Counted from the first letter of the stretch, positions 1 through 9,346 are shown. The stretch: DNA of 64,000 nucleotides from Clostridia bacterium (GCA_017463125.1 JAFTPV010000018.1:62001-126000); one strand, 5' to 3'. Numbers and translations: made by a program. Notes: generated from the sequence alone by a model not told the origin.

Positions 1-818
1 AGGGCTGTAAGGCTGCAATGCCCAAAACTCCCGAGGTGCTCGTTTTTGATACCGCATTCCATCAGACGATGCCGAAGGAAGCGTTTATGTACGGTATATC
101 ATACGATATGTACGAGGATTATCAGATCCGCCGCTACGGCGCGCACGGCACCTCTCACAGATACGTCAGCGGTGAGATGATAAAACTTATGGGCGGGGTA
201 GCAGAGGGAACAAAGATTGTTACCTGTCATATCGGCAACGGCTCGTCTATTAGCGCTGTTAAGGATGGTAAATGCATTGATACGTCAATGGGCTTCACAC
301 CCCTTGACGGCGTGCTTATGGGTACGAGATGCGGCTCTATAGATCCCGCTATCGTTCCGTTCATAATGGAGAAGAAGGGATACACGCCTGCTGAGATGGA
401 CAACTATATGAATAAGAAGTGCGGCTTTGCGGGTATCAGTGGCGTTGGCTCAGACTCCCGTGACGTTGAGCGCGCTATGGACGAGGGCAACGAGAGAGCA
501 AAGCTTGCGCTCGATATGCTATGCTACCAGATAAAAAAATATATCGGCTCTTACTCTGCGGCTATGGGCGGCGTTAACACAATAGTATTTACTGCGGGAA
601 TAGGTGAGCACGTTTCTTATATCAGAAAAAATGCACTGTCAGGCCTTGAGTATCTCGGAATCAAGCTCGACGATGAGAGAAATACTTTCGGTCATTCAAA
701 CACGCCGGTAAAGCTGTCAAGCGACGACTCCAAGGTGCTTGTGTATATGATACCCACCAACGAGGAGCTGGTAATAGCAAAGGATACCGAAAAAATCGTA
801 AACGACCTTAATAATTAA
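1..818 (+). CDS. ackA: Acetate kinase, C-terminal two thirds (5' end outside window)
   Basis: Acetate kinase makes ATP and acetate from acetyl phosphate, the last step of mixed-acid fermentation in the cytoplasm. The frame is open from the first bases (codons G-C-K-A-A precede the ATG at 18), so that ATG is internal and the gene starts upstream. Visible family motifs are DTAFHQTMP, RYGAHGTSHRYV (catalytic His), HIGNGSS, DTSMGFTPLDG, GTRCGSIDP (catalytic Arg) and the nucleotide-binding FTAGIGEH. The 271 residues present compare with about 400 for the family. A GC-rich hairpin with a T tract follows at 830-861, so this is the end of its transcript. Identification is secure from motifs; only the N-terminus is unseen. 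Confidence 0.96.
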   Translation, partial: GCKAAMPKTPEVLVFDTAFHQTMPKEAFMYGISYDMYEDYQIRRYGAHGTSHRYVSGEMIKLMGGVAEGTKIVTCHIGNGSSISAVKDGKCIDTSMGFTPLDGVLMGTRCGSIDPAIVPFIMEKKGYTPAEMDNYMNKKCGFAGISGVGSDSRDVERAMDEGNERAKLALDMLCYQIKKYIGSYSAAMGGVNTIVFTAGIGEHVSYIRKNALSGLEYLGIKLDDERNTFGHSNTPVKLSSDDSKVLVYMIPTNEELVIAKDTEKIVNDLNN

Positions 819-829
819 TTATTTTAATA

Positions 830-861
830 GGGCGCGCGCCGAGTAGGCGTGCGCTCTTTTA
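830..861 (+). terminator. Rho-independent terminator after ackA
   Basis: A GC-rich stem (830-840 pairing with 846-856, one G-U pair) with a five-base loop is followed by TTTTATTAT. It lies 12 bases past the ackA stop. Confidence 0.8.
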
Positions 862-931
862 TTATACACTATATGATAACATAAATAACAAAATAAGTCA
901 AGAAAAGAAGAGAAAAAAACGGAATTTTGTT

Positions 932-1981
932 TTATAATCCGAGAATTTCGGATAGTACCTTACTTTTTTCTTTTATAATTTTATCATTCTCTTCAAAATT
1001 CATGCTGGTCTGATATATTTCCTCAAGCCTAAAATGCATGTCTGAGGCTATGGAGAACCAGCGCGCAGAATTTTCTAAGCTTATGCTTTCAATCTCCCGC
1101 ATCGCCTTGATTTTTTCACTCACAGTTTTATCTTTTTCTGTTACCATAGACTCTACGTCTATAATATTACCGCCCTCTGATGTACTAATAAGAATATCTT
1201 CGCCGGGTAAAAATATTGCCTCGGTCGCCGTCTTGTCAAGGGGAGATGGGGCTACTGTCATATCAGCGCATCTCTCGTACAATTCTTCTTTCAAATAATT
1301 CAAAAAATCATGAACGAATGTTATGTCGCCTTTGACGGAGTATTTTTGTCTTGCAGATAAATTAAAGGTATCAAGTCCGTGTCTTCCAAGCTTGCCGAAA
1401 GAAGAAATAAGTCTTGTTTTGACGTTGCCGCCGTTTTTCGTTTTCAGACTGTCTGCCAAGGATTTTGCGCCCTTTTTTAGTTTATTTGCATCATAACCAC
1501 AGTATAAATGCCGCTTTGCCTGACGGCTTGCCTCTCCTGCAATCTTAAGGTAAGAGTAGGCTGTCAGGTAGGCGTTTTTCTTTTCTTTACATAGATCAAG
1601 TACTTCTTCACGCTTTGACGTAAGCCAGTCAGGGCTCCAGTTTTCTCCAAGATTTATAATCTCGTCTATCGCACCGGGTATAACGGCATCGCGCTCGTGA
1701 GGGGAGGTACCGTCGATTATAGCGACGCGCTTGTCTTCCTTCTCACATATTATACCGTCTAAAGATGCAGGATCCGATGAGCAATATATCCTCTCGCACA
1801 TAGCCCCCTTGTTCTCAAGATTTGTGCAGATTGCCTTCATAAGACTGCTTTTACCGGTTCCGGGACCGCCCTTTAACACAAAGATTCTTGTGTAATCATC
1901 TGAGTTAAATACCTCGCCGAAATAGCTTTTGAACCCGTCGTACCCGTTTGCTGCGGCGAAATAACTTTTATTTGAATTCAT
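932..1981 (-). CDS. P-loop ATPase of unknown role (PRK06851-like)
   Basis: A 349-residue protein with a clear Walker A motif GGPGTGKSS at about residues 38-46, following an aromatic N-terminus (SYFAAANGYDGFKSYF). A Walker-B-like hydrophobic stretch RVAIIDGTSPHE lies near residue 86. It resembles an uncharacterised Firmicutes ATPase family in which an AAA-like domain is duplicated; here only the first copy keeps a P-loop. The C-terminal half (about 180-349) has no motif I can name. The gene stands alone, opposite to coaE, with its own short 5' region. It faces ackA tail to tail. It may bind and hydrolyse ATP; substrate and pathway are unknown. No frameshift or odd codon use is apparent. Confidence 0.72.
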   Translation of the reverse strand: MNSNKSYFAAANGYDGFKSYFGEVFNSDDYTRIFVLKGGPGTGKSSLMKAICTNLENKGAMCERIYCSSDPASLDGIICEKEDKRVAIIDGTSPHERDAVIPGAIDEIINLGENWSPDWLTSKREEVLDLCKEKKNAYLTAYSYLKIAGEASRQAKRHLYCGYDANKLKKGAKSLADSLKTKNGGNVKTRLISSFGKLGRHGLDTFNLSARQKYSVKGDITFVHDFLNYLKEELYERCADMTVAPSPLDKTATEAIFLPGEDILISTSEGGNIIDVESMVTEKDKTVSEKIKAMREIESISLENSARWFSIASDMHFRLEEIYQTSMNFEENDKIIKEKSKVLSEILGL

Positions 1982-2072
1982 ACCTTTTCCTCACTTTACA
2001 TATTTGCTATAATATTAATATTCCGATTTTTCCGCATTTGTTACGAAATGCAAAAACAGCCGGTGTAAAAAC

Positions 2073-2101
2073 TTGACAATTATATATTTTTATAGTATAA
2101 T
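2073..2101 (+). promoter_or_regulatory. Consensus sigma-A promoter for coaE
   Basis: TTGACA at 2073-2078, a 17-base spacer, and TATAAT at 2096-2101: a perfect match to the housekeeping consensus, 27 bases before the coaE start. Confidence 0.85.
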
Positions 2102-2128
2102 ATACATTTAGAGGAGTGTTTATACTGT

Positions 2129-2734
2129 ATGAAGGTTATCGGATTATGCGGAGGAAGCGGAAGCGGAAAGGGAACGGTTTCCTCTTTCTTTTCGGAGGCG
2201 GGAATACCCGTTATAGATACTGACGCGATTTATCACGAGCTTACGTCCCATAGCAGCGATTGCCTTTCCGAGCTCGTAGCGGAATTCGGGGAGGAAATCA
2301 TTAAGGACGGCGCACTTGACAGGGGTGCGCTTGCCTCTATCGTTTTCTCGTCGTCCGACTCTGATGAGCGGCGTCTGCGCCTTAATAGGATTACGCACCG
2401 CTATATTTTAGACGAGGCAGAGAAGCGTCTCTCGGTGCTTGCGAAGCAAGGCTCTTCTATTGCTGTAGTAGATGCACCGCTGCTTTTCGAGTCTGGGTTT
2501 GATAAAAGATGCGACGTTACCGTAGCGGTAATTGCCGATAATGAAAAGCGCGTTGAGCGCATCGTTATGCGTGACGGTATTTCAAGAGAGCGAGCGCTTG
2601 AGCGCATCTCATCTCAAATACAAAATGCCGATCTTGTATCCTTAACCGATTATCAAATATATAATTCCACCTCTCTTTCTGTTCTTCGTGAAAGCGTTCT
2701 GGATTTAATAGAAAAAATAACTAAATGTAACTAA
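2129..2734 (+). CDS. coaE: Dephospho-CoA kinase
   Basis: Phosphorylates the 3'-hydroxyl of dephospho-CoA with ATP, the last step of coenzyme A synthesis. The 201-residue length is typical. A P-loop GGSGSGKG sits at residues 8-15, followed by the CoaE signature of an Asp-containing VIDTDAIYHEL (about 29-39). A DAPLLFESG motif at about 114-122 is the usual CoaE substrate-site segment. The ATG at 2129 lies 27 bases downstream of a consensus promoter, with GAGGAG-like ribosome binding sequence at about 2110. The gene runs into the aminopeptidase after 22 bases, so the two are probably co-transcribed. Confidence 0.95.
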   Translation: MKVIGLCGGSGSGKGTVSSFFSEAGIPVIDTDAIYHELTSHSSDCLSELVAEFGEEIIKDGALDRGALASIVFSSSDSDERRLRLNRITHRYILDEAEKRLSVLAKQGSSIAVVDAPLLFESGFDKRCDVTVAVIADNEKRVERIVMRDGISRERALERISSQIQNADLVSLTDYQIYNSTSLSVLRESVLDLIEKITKCN

Positions 2735-2756
2735 TCAAGAAAGGAATTATTATAAA

Positions 2757-4157
2757 ATGAGTGAAAAATCAGTTGGACAGCAGATGTTTGATAAGCTTTC
2801 CTACAAAAAGAAAAACATCTATGAGGAAGCCTCCAGCGAAAAGATAAAGGCTATCTTTGATTATTCTAAGGGATATATGAAATATCTTGATGATTCTAAA
2901 ACCGAGCGCGAGGCAGTTTGTGCAGCAATCGAGCTTGCAAAGCAGAAGGGATATACCGAGTATAAGATAGGCGATAAGATTTCTGTCGGTGATAAGAAAT
3001 ATCTCAACCATCACGACAAGAGCCTCGTTCTCTTTAGCGTTGGTGATAATGATATTGAACGTGACGGTATAAGGATCCTTGCGGCGCACGTTGACTCTCC
3101 CCGCCTTGATCTTAAGCAGGTTCCGATGTATGAGGACGCTGGAATGGCGTTCCTTAAGACGCACTATTACGGCGGTGTTAAAAAGTATCAGTGGACGGCT
3201 ATACCACTTGCTCTTCACGGTGTTATGGTTAAGGCGGACGGCGAGGCCGTTGAGGTGAAAATCGGCGAGGAGGAGGGCGACCCCATCTTTTATATTAACG
3301 ATCTTCTGCCTCACCTTGGTCAGAAGCAGTCTGCGGAAACTCTCGGTAACGCAATATCAGGTGAAACTCTCAATATCCTTATCGGAGGACTTCCTTACGA
3401 TGATAAGGAGGTAAGTGATAAAATAAAGCTCACAGCCCTTTCTCTTCTTAACGAAAAGTACGGCGTTACGGAGGAGGATTTCCTCAGCGCAGAGCTTTCT
3501 CTCGTGCCTGCTTATAAGGCTCGTGATATAGGCTTTGACAGAGCGCTCGTTGCCGCGTACGGACATGATGATAAGGTTTGCTCTTATCCTGCCGTAACCG
3601 CCCTTCTTGACAATCCCGATACAAAGCGTACCGTTATGGTTGTTCTTGCTGATAAGGAGGAGATAGGCTCCGTCGGTATTACGGGTATGCAGTGTGAGGT
3701 CTTTATGGACGTTATAGATGAAATCTCTGCATCACTCGGTAAGAATTCAAGAGTTGTAAGAAACAACAGTAAGTGCCTCAGCGCTGACGTTACCGCTTGC
3801 TACGATCCTAATTTCCCCGACGTTTACGAGAAACGTAACAGCGCTATGATCTCTTGCGGAACTACTATGAGCAAGTATACCGGCGCCAGAGGAAAATCCT
3901 CGACAAACGATGCAAGCGCGGAGTTTGTCGGATATATAAGAAAGCTCTTTGCGGATAACGGCGTTATCTGGCAGACCGCCGAGCTTGGTAAGGTTGATGC
4001 AGGAGGTGGCGGAACCGTTGCTATGTATATCGCAAATCACAATATTGAAACGGTTGATCTCGGCGTTCCGGTTATTTCTATGCACGCACCCTACGAGGTC
4101 GTTTCAAAAGCAGACGTATATTCTACCTATGAGGCATTTGTTGCTTTTGTAAAATAG
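2757..4157 (+). CDS. M18-family zinc aminopeptidase
   Basis: A 466-residue cytoplasmic metallo-aminopeptidase of family M18 (aminopeptidase I/aspartyl aminopeptidase), which removes N-terminal residues from peptides. The dinuclear metal site is visible: AAHVDSPRLD with His111, the DKEEIGS motif near residues 299-305 (general base and metal-binding Glu), and the C-terminal MHAPYEV with a metal-binding His. GTTMSK and the GGGGT loop (near 414) also match the family. An AAGGAA ribosome binding site precedes the ATG. It follows coaE by 22 bases and precedes prfA by about 40. It ends in TAG, which shows that amber codons act as normal stops in this genome. The substrate preference cannot be read from sequence. 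Confidence 0.9.
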   Translation: MSEKSVGQQMFDKLSYKKKNIYEEASSEKIKAIFDYSKGYMKYLDDSKTEREAVCAAIELAKQKGYTEYKIGDKISVGDKKYLNHHDKSLVLFSVGDNDIERDGIRILAAHVDSPRLDLKQVPMYEDAGMAFLKTHYYGGVKKYQWTAIPLALHGVMVKADGEAVEVKIGEEEGDPIFYINDLLPHLGQKQSAETLGNAISGETLNILIGGLPYDDKEVSDKIKLTALSLLNEKYGVTEEDFLSAELSLVPAYKARDIGFDRALVAAYGHDDKVCSYPAVTALLDNPDTKRTVMVVLADKEEIGSVGITGMQCEVFMDVIDEISASLGKNSRVVRNNSKCLSADVTACYDPNFPDVYEKRNSAMISCGTTMSKYTGARGKSSTNDASAEFVGYIRKLFADNGVIWQTAELGKVDAGGGGTVAMYIANHNIETVDLGVPVISMHAPYEVVSKADVYSTYEAFVAFVK

Positions 4158-4199
4158 TTTGTTCCATATCTCGAAATTTTTATAATATTGAGGTTGGAT

Positions 4200-5282
4200 A
4201 TGATAATAAAAAAACTGTTACAAGCAGAGGACAGGTTCAGAGAAATAGAGCAATCTCTGACCTTGCCCGAAATAATTTCTAATAATAAGGAATACTCCGC
4301 ATTGATGAAGGAGTATAGGTATCTTGAACCTATAATTGAAAAATTTAGGGAATATAAGACGGCAGAAAAGAATATGCAGGACTCTGATGAGATGATGCGC
4401 GACTCTTCTCTTGAGGCGGAGCTTCGCGATCTTGCAGAGGAGGAGTTCAAGAGTTATCGTGATGAGCGCGACGCGCTTCTTGATGAGCTTAAGGTTCTTC
4501 TTATGCCTAGGGACCCAAACGATTCGCGCAACGTCGTGCTTGAGATAAGGCAGGGGGCGGGCGGCGAGGAGGCGGCGCTCTTCGGCGCAGATCTTTACCG
4601 TATGTACTCTATGTACGCTACAGCAAAGCGCTTTAAGCTTGAGATTGTCAACATTAACGAAACCGAGCTTGGCGGTATAAAGGAAATTACCGTTAATATT
4701 ATAGGTGACGGCGCTTACTCTAAATTCAAGTTTGAAAGCGGTGTTCACCGAGTTCAGCGCATACCGGTTACCGAGTCTAACGGAAGGATTCAGACCTCCA
4801 CTGTAACCGTTGCGGTATTGCCGGAGGCTGAAGAAGTTGAGGTTGAGGTTAATCCTGCGGACATTAAGTTTGAGTCGTGCAAATCCAGCGGTGCCGGCGG
4901 TCAGCATATTAACAAGACCGAGTCTGCGGTTCGTCTGACGCATAGACCAAGTGGAATAGTTATAGAATGCGATCAGGAGCGAAGTCAGCTTCAGAATAAA
5001 GAAAAGGCAATGAAGCTTCTTTACACCAAGCTCTATAACATTAAATTACGAGAGCAGGAGGAGGCAATTGCCTCTGCGCGCAAGAGTCAGGTTGGAAGCG
5101 GTGACAGGAGCGAGAAGATAAGAACCTATAATTTCCCACAGTCAAGAGTCACCGACCATCGTATAAATAAAACAATTTATTCTCTCGACGCTTTTCTGGA
5201 CGGTGATATTGACTGTATCGTTGATGAACTGATAGCCGCCGATACTGCAGAGAGGCTTAAGGGGGAGCAGAATGAAAACTGA
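4200..5282 (+). CDS. prfA: Peptide chain release factor 1
   Basis: Recognises UAA and UAG at the ribosomal A site and triggers peptide release. The GGQ motif is at residues 233-235 in a canonical GAGGQHINKTESAVRLTH context. The PxT codon-recognition tripeptide is in HRVQRIPVTESNGR, which marks RF1 rather than RF2. I place the start at the ATG at 4200, giving 360 residues, close to the family length. The TTG at 4188 would add only four residues and has no better ribosome binding site. The stop overlaps the start of sua5 by 11 bases, so the two are translationally coupled; prfA is often linked to prmC and/or sua5 in Firmicutes (prmC is absent here). Confidence 0.96.
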   Translation: MIIKKLLQAEDRFREIEQSLTLPEIISNNKEYSALMKEYRYLEPIIEKFREYKTAEKNMQDSDEMMRDSSLEAELRDLAEEEFKSYRDERDALLDELKVLLMPRDPNDSRNVVLEIRQGAGGEEAALFGADLYRMYSMYATAKRFKLEIVNINETELGGIKEITVNIIGDGAYSKFKFESGVHRVQRIPVTESNGRIQTSTVTVAVLPEAEEVEVEVNPADIKFESCKSSGAGGQHINKTESAVRLTHRPSGIVIECDQERSQLQNKEKAMKLLYTKLYNIKLREQEEAIASARKSQVGSGDRSEKIRTYNFPQSRVTDHRINKTIYSLDAFLDGDIDCIVDELIAADTAERLKGEQNEN

Positions 5283-6336
5283 AATAATTAAAATCGACCC
5301 AGATAATATTACTCCCTCCCTCTCTGACATCAAGCGTGCGGCAGAGATTCTTAAGAGCGGCGGACTCGTGGTTTTTCCAACCGAAACGGTGTACGGTCTT
5401 GGGGGAGATGCAACGAATCCTGCATCTGCTGAAAAGATCTTTTCAGCAAAGGGGCGCCCAAAGGACAACCCCTTAATCATTCATATAGAAAATGCCGAAG
5501 ACGCAGCCCTTTATGCAAAAACAACTCCATTATACTACCGCCTGGCAGAGAAATTTATGCCGGGGCCACTGACGGTTATTCTTGAATCTAAGGACACGGT
5601 TCCGTATCAGACGCGAGGGGGACTTGAAACCGTTGCGGTTCGTTGCCCTGAGAATCCCGTTGCCCGTGCCTTTATTTCTCTGGCAGGGGTTGCCGTTGCG
5701 GCGCCGTCGGCAAATCTCTCGGGCTCTCCGTCGCCAACGAATGCTTCTCACGTAATAGACGATATGTACGGCAGAGTGGACGTTATAATTGACGGCGGCG
5801 AGTGTGATTTCGGTCTTGAGTCAACAATCGTCAAAATCGAGAACGAAAATACCGTAACGCTCCTGCGTCCCGGAAAAATTACGCTGGACGAGCTCTCCCT
5901 TGTATGCAACGTTAACGTTGCTTCGGCTGTGGTTTCGGAGCTTAAAGCGGGCGAGATAGCACTCTCCCCGGGTATGAAATACCGCCATTATGCTCCTGCC
6001 TCGCCCGTCCGCTTACTTGACGGAGAGCGTGACGATGTGCTTAAGTACGTAAAAGAGCAGGGAAATAATAAATTTGCCATTCTCGTATACAGTGAGGATA
6101 AGGATTATTTTGCAAAGCAGCTTCCTTCGGCAAGCCTTTACGAGCTTGGCAGTATAAAAAATGAAAGCGCGCAGGCTCACGAGCTTTTCAAAATTCTTCG
6201 TGATGCGGATAAGGAGAGCTTTGACGTAATATACGCACCTCTTCCCAAAGCAGAGGGAATAGGTCTTGCTCTTTACAACAGGCTGATACGCGCTGCGGCA
6301 CATACAATAGTAAATTTAAGAGCGGCAAATACATAG
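5272..6336 (+). CDS. sua5: L-threonylcarbamoyladenylate synthase, Sua5 type
   Basis: Condenses threonine, bicarbonate and ATP to threonylcarbamoyl-AMP for the t6A37 modification of ANN-decoding tRNAs. At 354 residues it is the long Sua5 form, with a YrdC/TsaC domain (about 1-205) and a C-terminal Sua5 domain joined by a linker. Visible motifs are the KSGGLVVFPTETVYGLG segment, SAKGRPKDNPLIIH, VAAPSANLSGSPSPT and STIVKIE, followed by PGMKYRHYAP at the linker, which is the Sua5 hallmark. It overlaps prfA by 11 bases. The stop is a TAG at 6334-6336, and the downstream topoisomerase happens to lie in the same frame. Confidence 0.95.
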   Translation: MKTEIIKIDPDNITPSLSDIKRAAEILKSGGLVVFPTETVYGLGGDATNPASAEKIFSAKGRPKDNPLIIHIENAEDAALYAKTTPLYYRLAEKFMPGPLTVILESKDTVPYQTRGGLETVAVRCPENPVARAFISLAGVAVAAPSANLSGSPSPTNASHVIDDMYGRVDVIIDGGECDFGLESTIVKIENENTVTLLRPGKITLDELSLVCNVNVASAVVSELKAGEIALSPGMKYRHYAPASPVRLLDGERDDVLKYVKEQGNNKFAILVYSEDKDYFAKQLPSASLYELGSIKNESAQAHELFKILRDADKESFDVIYAPLPKAEGIGLALYNRLIRAAAHTIVNLRAANT

Positions 6337-6366
6337 TGTTTGTGCTTTGAAAGGAACGGTCATAAA

Positions 6367-8586
6367 ATGGCTAAAAAGAAAAAGGTAATAGAAAACCCGA
6401 TGGAAAATGAGGCGGCTCCAACCCTGCAGCCGATAACCGAAACCCTTGAGAAGAATTATATGCCTTACGCTATGAGCGTCATTGTATCAAGAGCGATACC
6501 GGAGATCGACGGCTTTAAGCCCTCTCACCGAAAGCTTTTGTATACGATGTATAAAATGGGGCTCATCAATGGCCAAAGAACAAAAAGCGCAAATATTGTA
6601 GGGCAGACTATGCGTTTGAACCCTCACGGCGACGCTTCTATATACGAAACTATGGTAAGACTTACGAGAGGCCATGAGGCTCTTCTTCACCCATTTGTTG
6701 ATTCGAAGGGCTCATTTGGTAAGCATTACTCTAGAGATATGGCGTACGCTGCGTCCCGTTACACAGAAGCAAAGCTTGATACGTTTTGTCACGAGCTATT
6801 TTCGGGTATTGACAAGGACTCGGTTGACTTTGTACCTAACTATGATAATACGATGCAGGAGCCAACTCTTTTGCCTACCACCTTCCCGAATATACTCGTT
6901 TCCCCAAATTTGGGTATTGCTGTTGGTATGGCGTGCTCGATTTGCTCCTTCAATCTTTCCGAAATATGCGACGGAACTATCGCTCTTCTAAAAAATCCAA
7001 AGACATCTATTGATCGAATGCTCGATATAGTGAAGGCGCCCGATTTTTCCGGTGGCGCACAGATAATTTACGACCGCGATCAGATGAAAAAGATATATGA
7101 AACCGGTCTGGGCAGCTTCAAGATGAGAGCAAAATGGGAGTATTCAAAGAAGGATAATTGTATTGACGTTCTTGAGATTCCTTATTCTTCATCTATCGAG
7201 GCTATAATGAAAAAGACTGCCGAGATGATAAAGAACGGAAAGCTTCGCGAGGTAAACGACGTAAGAGATGCAATTGACTTAAACGGCTTTAAGCTTACCT
7301 TCGATCTTAAGAAGGACGCGAATCCCGATCTCGTTATGCAAAAGCTCTTCTCTGTAACCGAGCTTGAAAATAATTTTGACTGTAATTTCAATATTTTGGT
7401 TGAGGGAACGCCAAAGCAGCTTGGTATCAGAGAGATACTCCTTGAATGGATCAATTTCCGAGTTAAGTGCGTGACCCGCGAGCTTAATTTCGAGCTTGGT
7501 AAGAAGGATGAAAAGCTTCATCTTCTCGAAGGTCTTGCAGCTATCCTTCTTGATATTGATAAGGCTATCAGAATAATACGCAATACCGAAAAGGAGGAGG
7601 ACGTTGTTCCCAACCTTGCCGCCGGATTCAATCTTACTAAAACACAGGCTGAGTACATTGCGGAGATAAAGCTTCGTAATCTTAACCGTCAGTATATTAT
7701 AAACAGAGTTCAGGAGATCGAGAGCTTACGTAATGAAATAGCCGAAATTAAAGAAACTCTTAAAGACGACCTTAAGCTAAAGGCAAAAATAATCGCAACT
7801 CTTACAGAGGTTAAAAAGAAATACGGTAAACCCAGAAAGACCGAAATCATTGAAAAGGAAGAGGTCAAGGCTCCTGAAAAGGATATATTCTTTGAAAACT
7901 ACAATTGCCGACTGATACTTACACGAGGCGGTTATTTCAAGAAGCTTTCTGTGCAGGCGGTAAGGTCTGCAGACGAGCAGAAGCTAAAGGAAGGCGATTA
8001 TATCGTTTACCAAGAGGATACTGACAACAGGGGGGACGTTCTCTTCTTTACCGACAAGGGACAGATTTACAGAGCGCGCGTTGACGACTTTGATCTTACC
8101 AAGGCAAGTCAGATGGGTGATTATATTCCCTCAAAGCTCTCTATGGATGACGACGAGCATGTCGTAGGCTGCAAGATGATCTATGAGCTTAATCCTAATC
8201 ATCATCTCGTTTACGTATTTGAAAACGGCAAGGGCCTTCGCGTAAATATGAGTGCTTATGAGGCGAAATCAAGGCGTAAGAAAATATCCGGTGCGTATTC
8301 TTCGGAGTCACCCCTTGTTGGTGTAGTTTACGAGGAAGAAAAGCCGGCCAACGTCTTTATCAGAACGGACGCGGGCAGGGGAATGCTGATTAAAAGCTCC
8401 CTCATACCCGTAAAGGCAACCAGAACCGCCTCGGGTGTTCAGATAATGAAGTTGCCGAAGAAGGGCGTCAAGGTCGACCTCGTTACCGACAGAATAGATG
8501 AGCTTGGACAGGATGCTCTCAAATGCAAAAAGCTGGCTTTGCCTTCAACCGGCTCGCCTCTCGGACAGCTTTCGTTTAATTTCTAA
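6367..8586 (+). CDS. Type IIA DNA topoisomerase subunit A (GyrA/ParC-like)
   Basis: Breakage-reunion subunit of a type IIA topoisomerase. The start is the ATG at 6367, preceded by AAAGGAACGG; an in-frame TTG at 6340 has no better support. The protein has 739 residues. The active-site Tyr is residue 132 in AASRYTEAKL, after KPSHRKLLYTMYKMG and NPHGDASIYETMVRL. The C-terminal third (about 500-739) is a beta-pinwheel-like region (GGYFKKL, FTDKGQIYR, VFENGKGLRVNM, RTDAGRGMLIK blades). A GyrA-box of the classic QRRGG kind is not seen, so it is closer to ParC or to the divergent second subunit A found in Clostridia than to true gyrase A. No subunit B gene is in the window, which is unusual because these pairs are commonly adjacent. 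Confidence 0.9.
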   Translation: MAKKKKVIENPMENEAAPTLQPITETLEKNYMPYAMSVIVSRAIPEIDGFKPSHRKLLYTMYKMGLINGQRTKSANIVGQTMRLNPHGDASIYETMVRLTRGHEALLHPFVDSKGSFGKHYSRDMAYAASRYTEAKLDTFCHELFSGIDKDSVDFVPNYDNTMQEPTLLPTTFPNILVSPNLGIAVGMACSICSFNLSEICDGTIALLKNPKTSIDRMLDIVKAPDFSGGAQIIYDRDQMKKIYETGLGSFKMRAKWEYSKKDNCIDVLEIPYSSSIEAIMKKTAEMIKNGKLREVNDVRDAIDLNGFKLTFDLKKDANPDLVMQKLFSVTELENNFDCNFNILVEGTPKQLGIREILLEWINFRVKCVTRELNFELGKKDEKLHLLEGLAAILLDIDKAIRIIRNTEKEEDVVPNLAAGFNLTKTQAEYIAEIKLRNLNRQYIINRVQEIESLRNEIAEIKETLKDDLKLKAKIIATLTEVKKKYGKPRKTEIIEKEEVKAPEKDIFFENYNCRLILTRGGYFKKLSVQAVRSADEQKLKEGDYIVYQEDTDNRGDVLFFTDKGQIYRARVDDFDLTKASQMGDYIPSKLSMDDDEHVVGCKMIYELNPNHHLVYVFENGKGLRVNMSAYEAKSRRKKISGAYSSESPLVGVVYEEEKPANVFIRTDAGRGMLIKSSLIPVKATRTASGVQIMKLPKKGVKVDLVTDRIDELGQDALKCKKLALPSTGSPLGQLSFNF

Positions 8587-8589
8587 AAT

Positions 8590-8617
8590 TAAAAAGGGGT
8601 TTGCGTAAGCAAACCCC
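8590..8617 (-). terminator. Terminator for the response regulator gene
   Basis: A perfect 9-bp stem (8596-8604 with 8609-8617) and a GTAA loop. On the minus strand it is followed by TTTTTAATTTT. It lies 8 bases past the response regulator stop and may also limit read-through from the topoisomerase gene. Confidence 0.85.
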
Positions 8618-8625
8618 AAAAGAGA

Positions 8626-9315
8626 TTAAATTAAAGTTTCAAATTTGTAACCAACGCCCCAAACGGTCTTGAGCGTCCACTTGTCAGATGCACCCTCGAG
8701 TTTTTCGCGCAGGCGCTTAACGTGAACGTCAACTGTTCTTGAGTCGCCGAGATAGTCGAAGCCCCATACCTTGTCAAGAAGCTGATCACGGGTAAATACT
8801 CTGTTGCAGTTTGAAGCGAGAAAATAGAGAAGCTCAAGCTCCTTGGGAGGAATATCGATAACCTTGTCACACAGCTTAAGCTCGTATTTCTGAAGGCTTA
8901 TCTCGATATTTTCAAACTTAACAACCTCGTCGTCATTTGTCTTGGTATGTGCGTTATAGCGGCGGAGAACGGCCTTGATTCTTGCGGAAAGTTCCTTCAT
9001 ATCAAAGGGCTTTACGATAAAGTCGTCAGCGCCAAGCTCGAGGCCGAGAACCTTATCAAAGACCTCGTTTTTTGCAGTAATCATAATTACCGGCTTTGAA
9101 GAAAGCTCGCGAATCTCGCGGCACACCTGCCAACCGTCTTTTTTAGGCATCATTATGTCAAGAAGAACGAGATCAGGCTCATAGATTTTGAAATAATTGA
9201 CACCTTCAATTCCGTCGTTTGCTGTTTTTACCTTGTAGCCCTCGCTTTCAAAATAGAGCTTCAGCATATCACAGATGTTGTGGTCATCATCAACTATAAG
9301 AAGTTTAGTATCCAT
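8626..9315 (-). CDS. OmpR/PhoB-family response regulator, no kinase neighbour
   Basis: DNA-binding response regulator of a two-component system. The receiver domain (about 1-120) has the acidic pocket Asp9-Asp10, the phosphoacceptor Asp53, Thr80 and Lys102, all intact. A winged-helix DNA-binding domain follows (about 130-229), ending in SRTVDVHVKRLREKLE and WGVGYKF, typical of the OmpR/PhoB class. The usual histidine kinase is not next to it, so it is an orphan here. It has its own strong promoter at 9386-9414, and TTGTTAA repeats lie between the -10 box and the start codon, which suggests autoregulation. The signal it responds to cannot be inferred from the neighbours (a topoisomerase and ychF). 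Confidence 0.94.
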   Translation of the reverse strand: MDTKLLIVDDDHNICDMLKLYFESEGYKVKTANDGIEGVNYFKIYEPDLVLLDIMMPKKDGWQVCREIRELSSKPVIMITAKNEVFDKVLGLELGADDFIVKPFDMKELSARIKAVLRRYNAHTKTNDDEVVKFENIEISLQKYELKLCDKVIDIPPKELELLYFLASNCNRVFTRDQLLDKVWGFDYLGDSRTVDVHVKRLREKLEGASDKWTLKTVWGVGYKFETLI

Positions 9316-9346
9316 TTTTGTTCCTCTCTTTTTTGTTTCCTTAAAA

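Noticed and set aside
6334-6369. sua5 and the topoisomerase gene lie in the same frame, separated by one TAG, so read-through would give a fused protein.
   Set aside because: The topoisomerase has its own ribosome binding site and ATG, and both proteins have normal family ends. The shared frame is a one-in-three coincidence.
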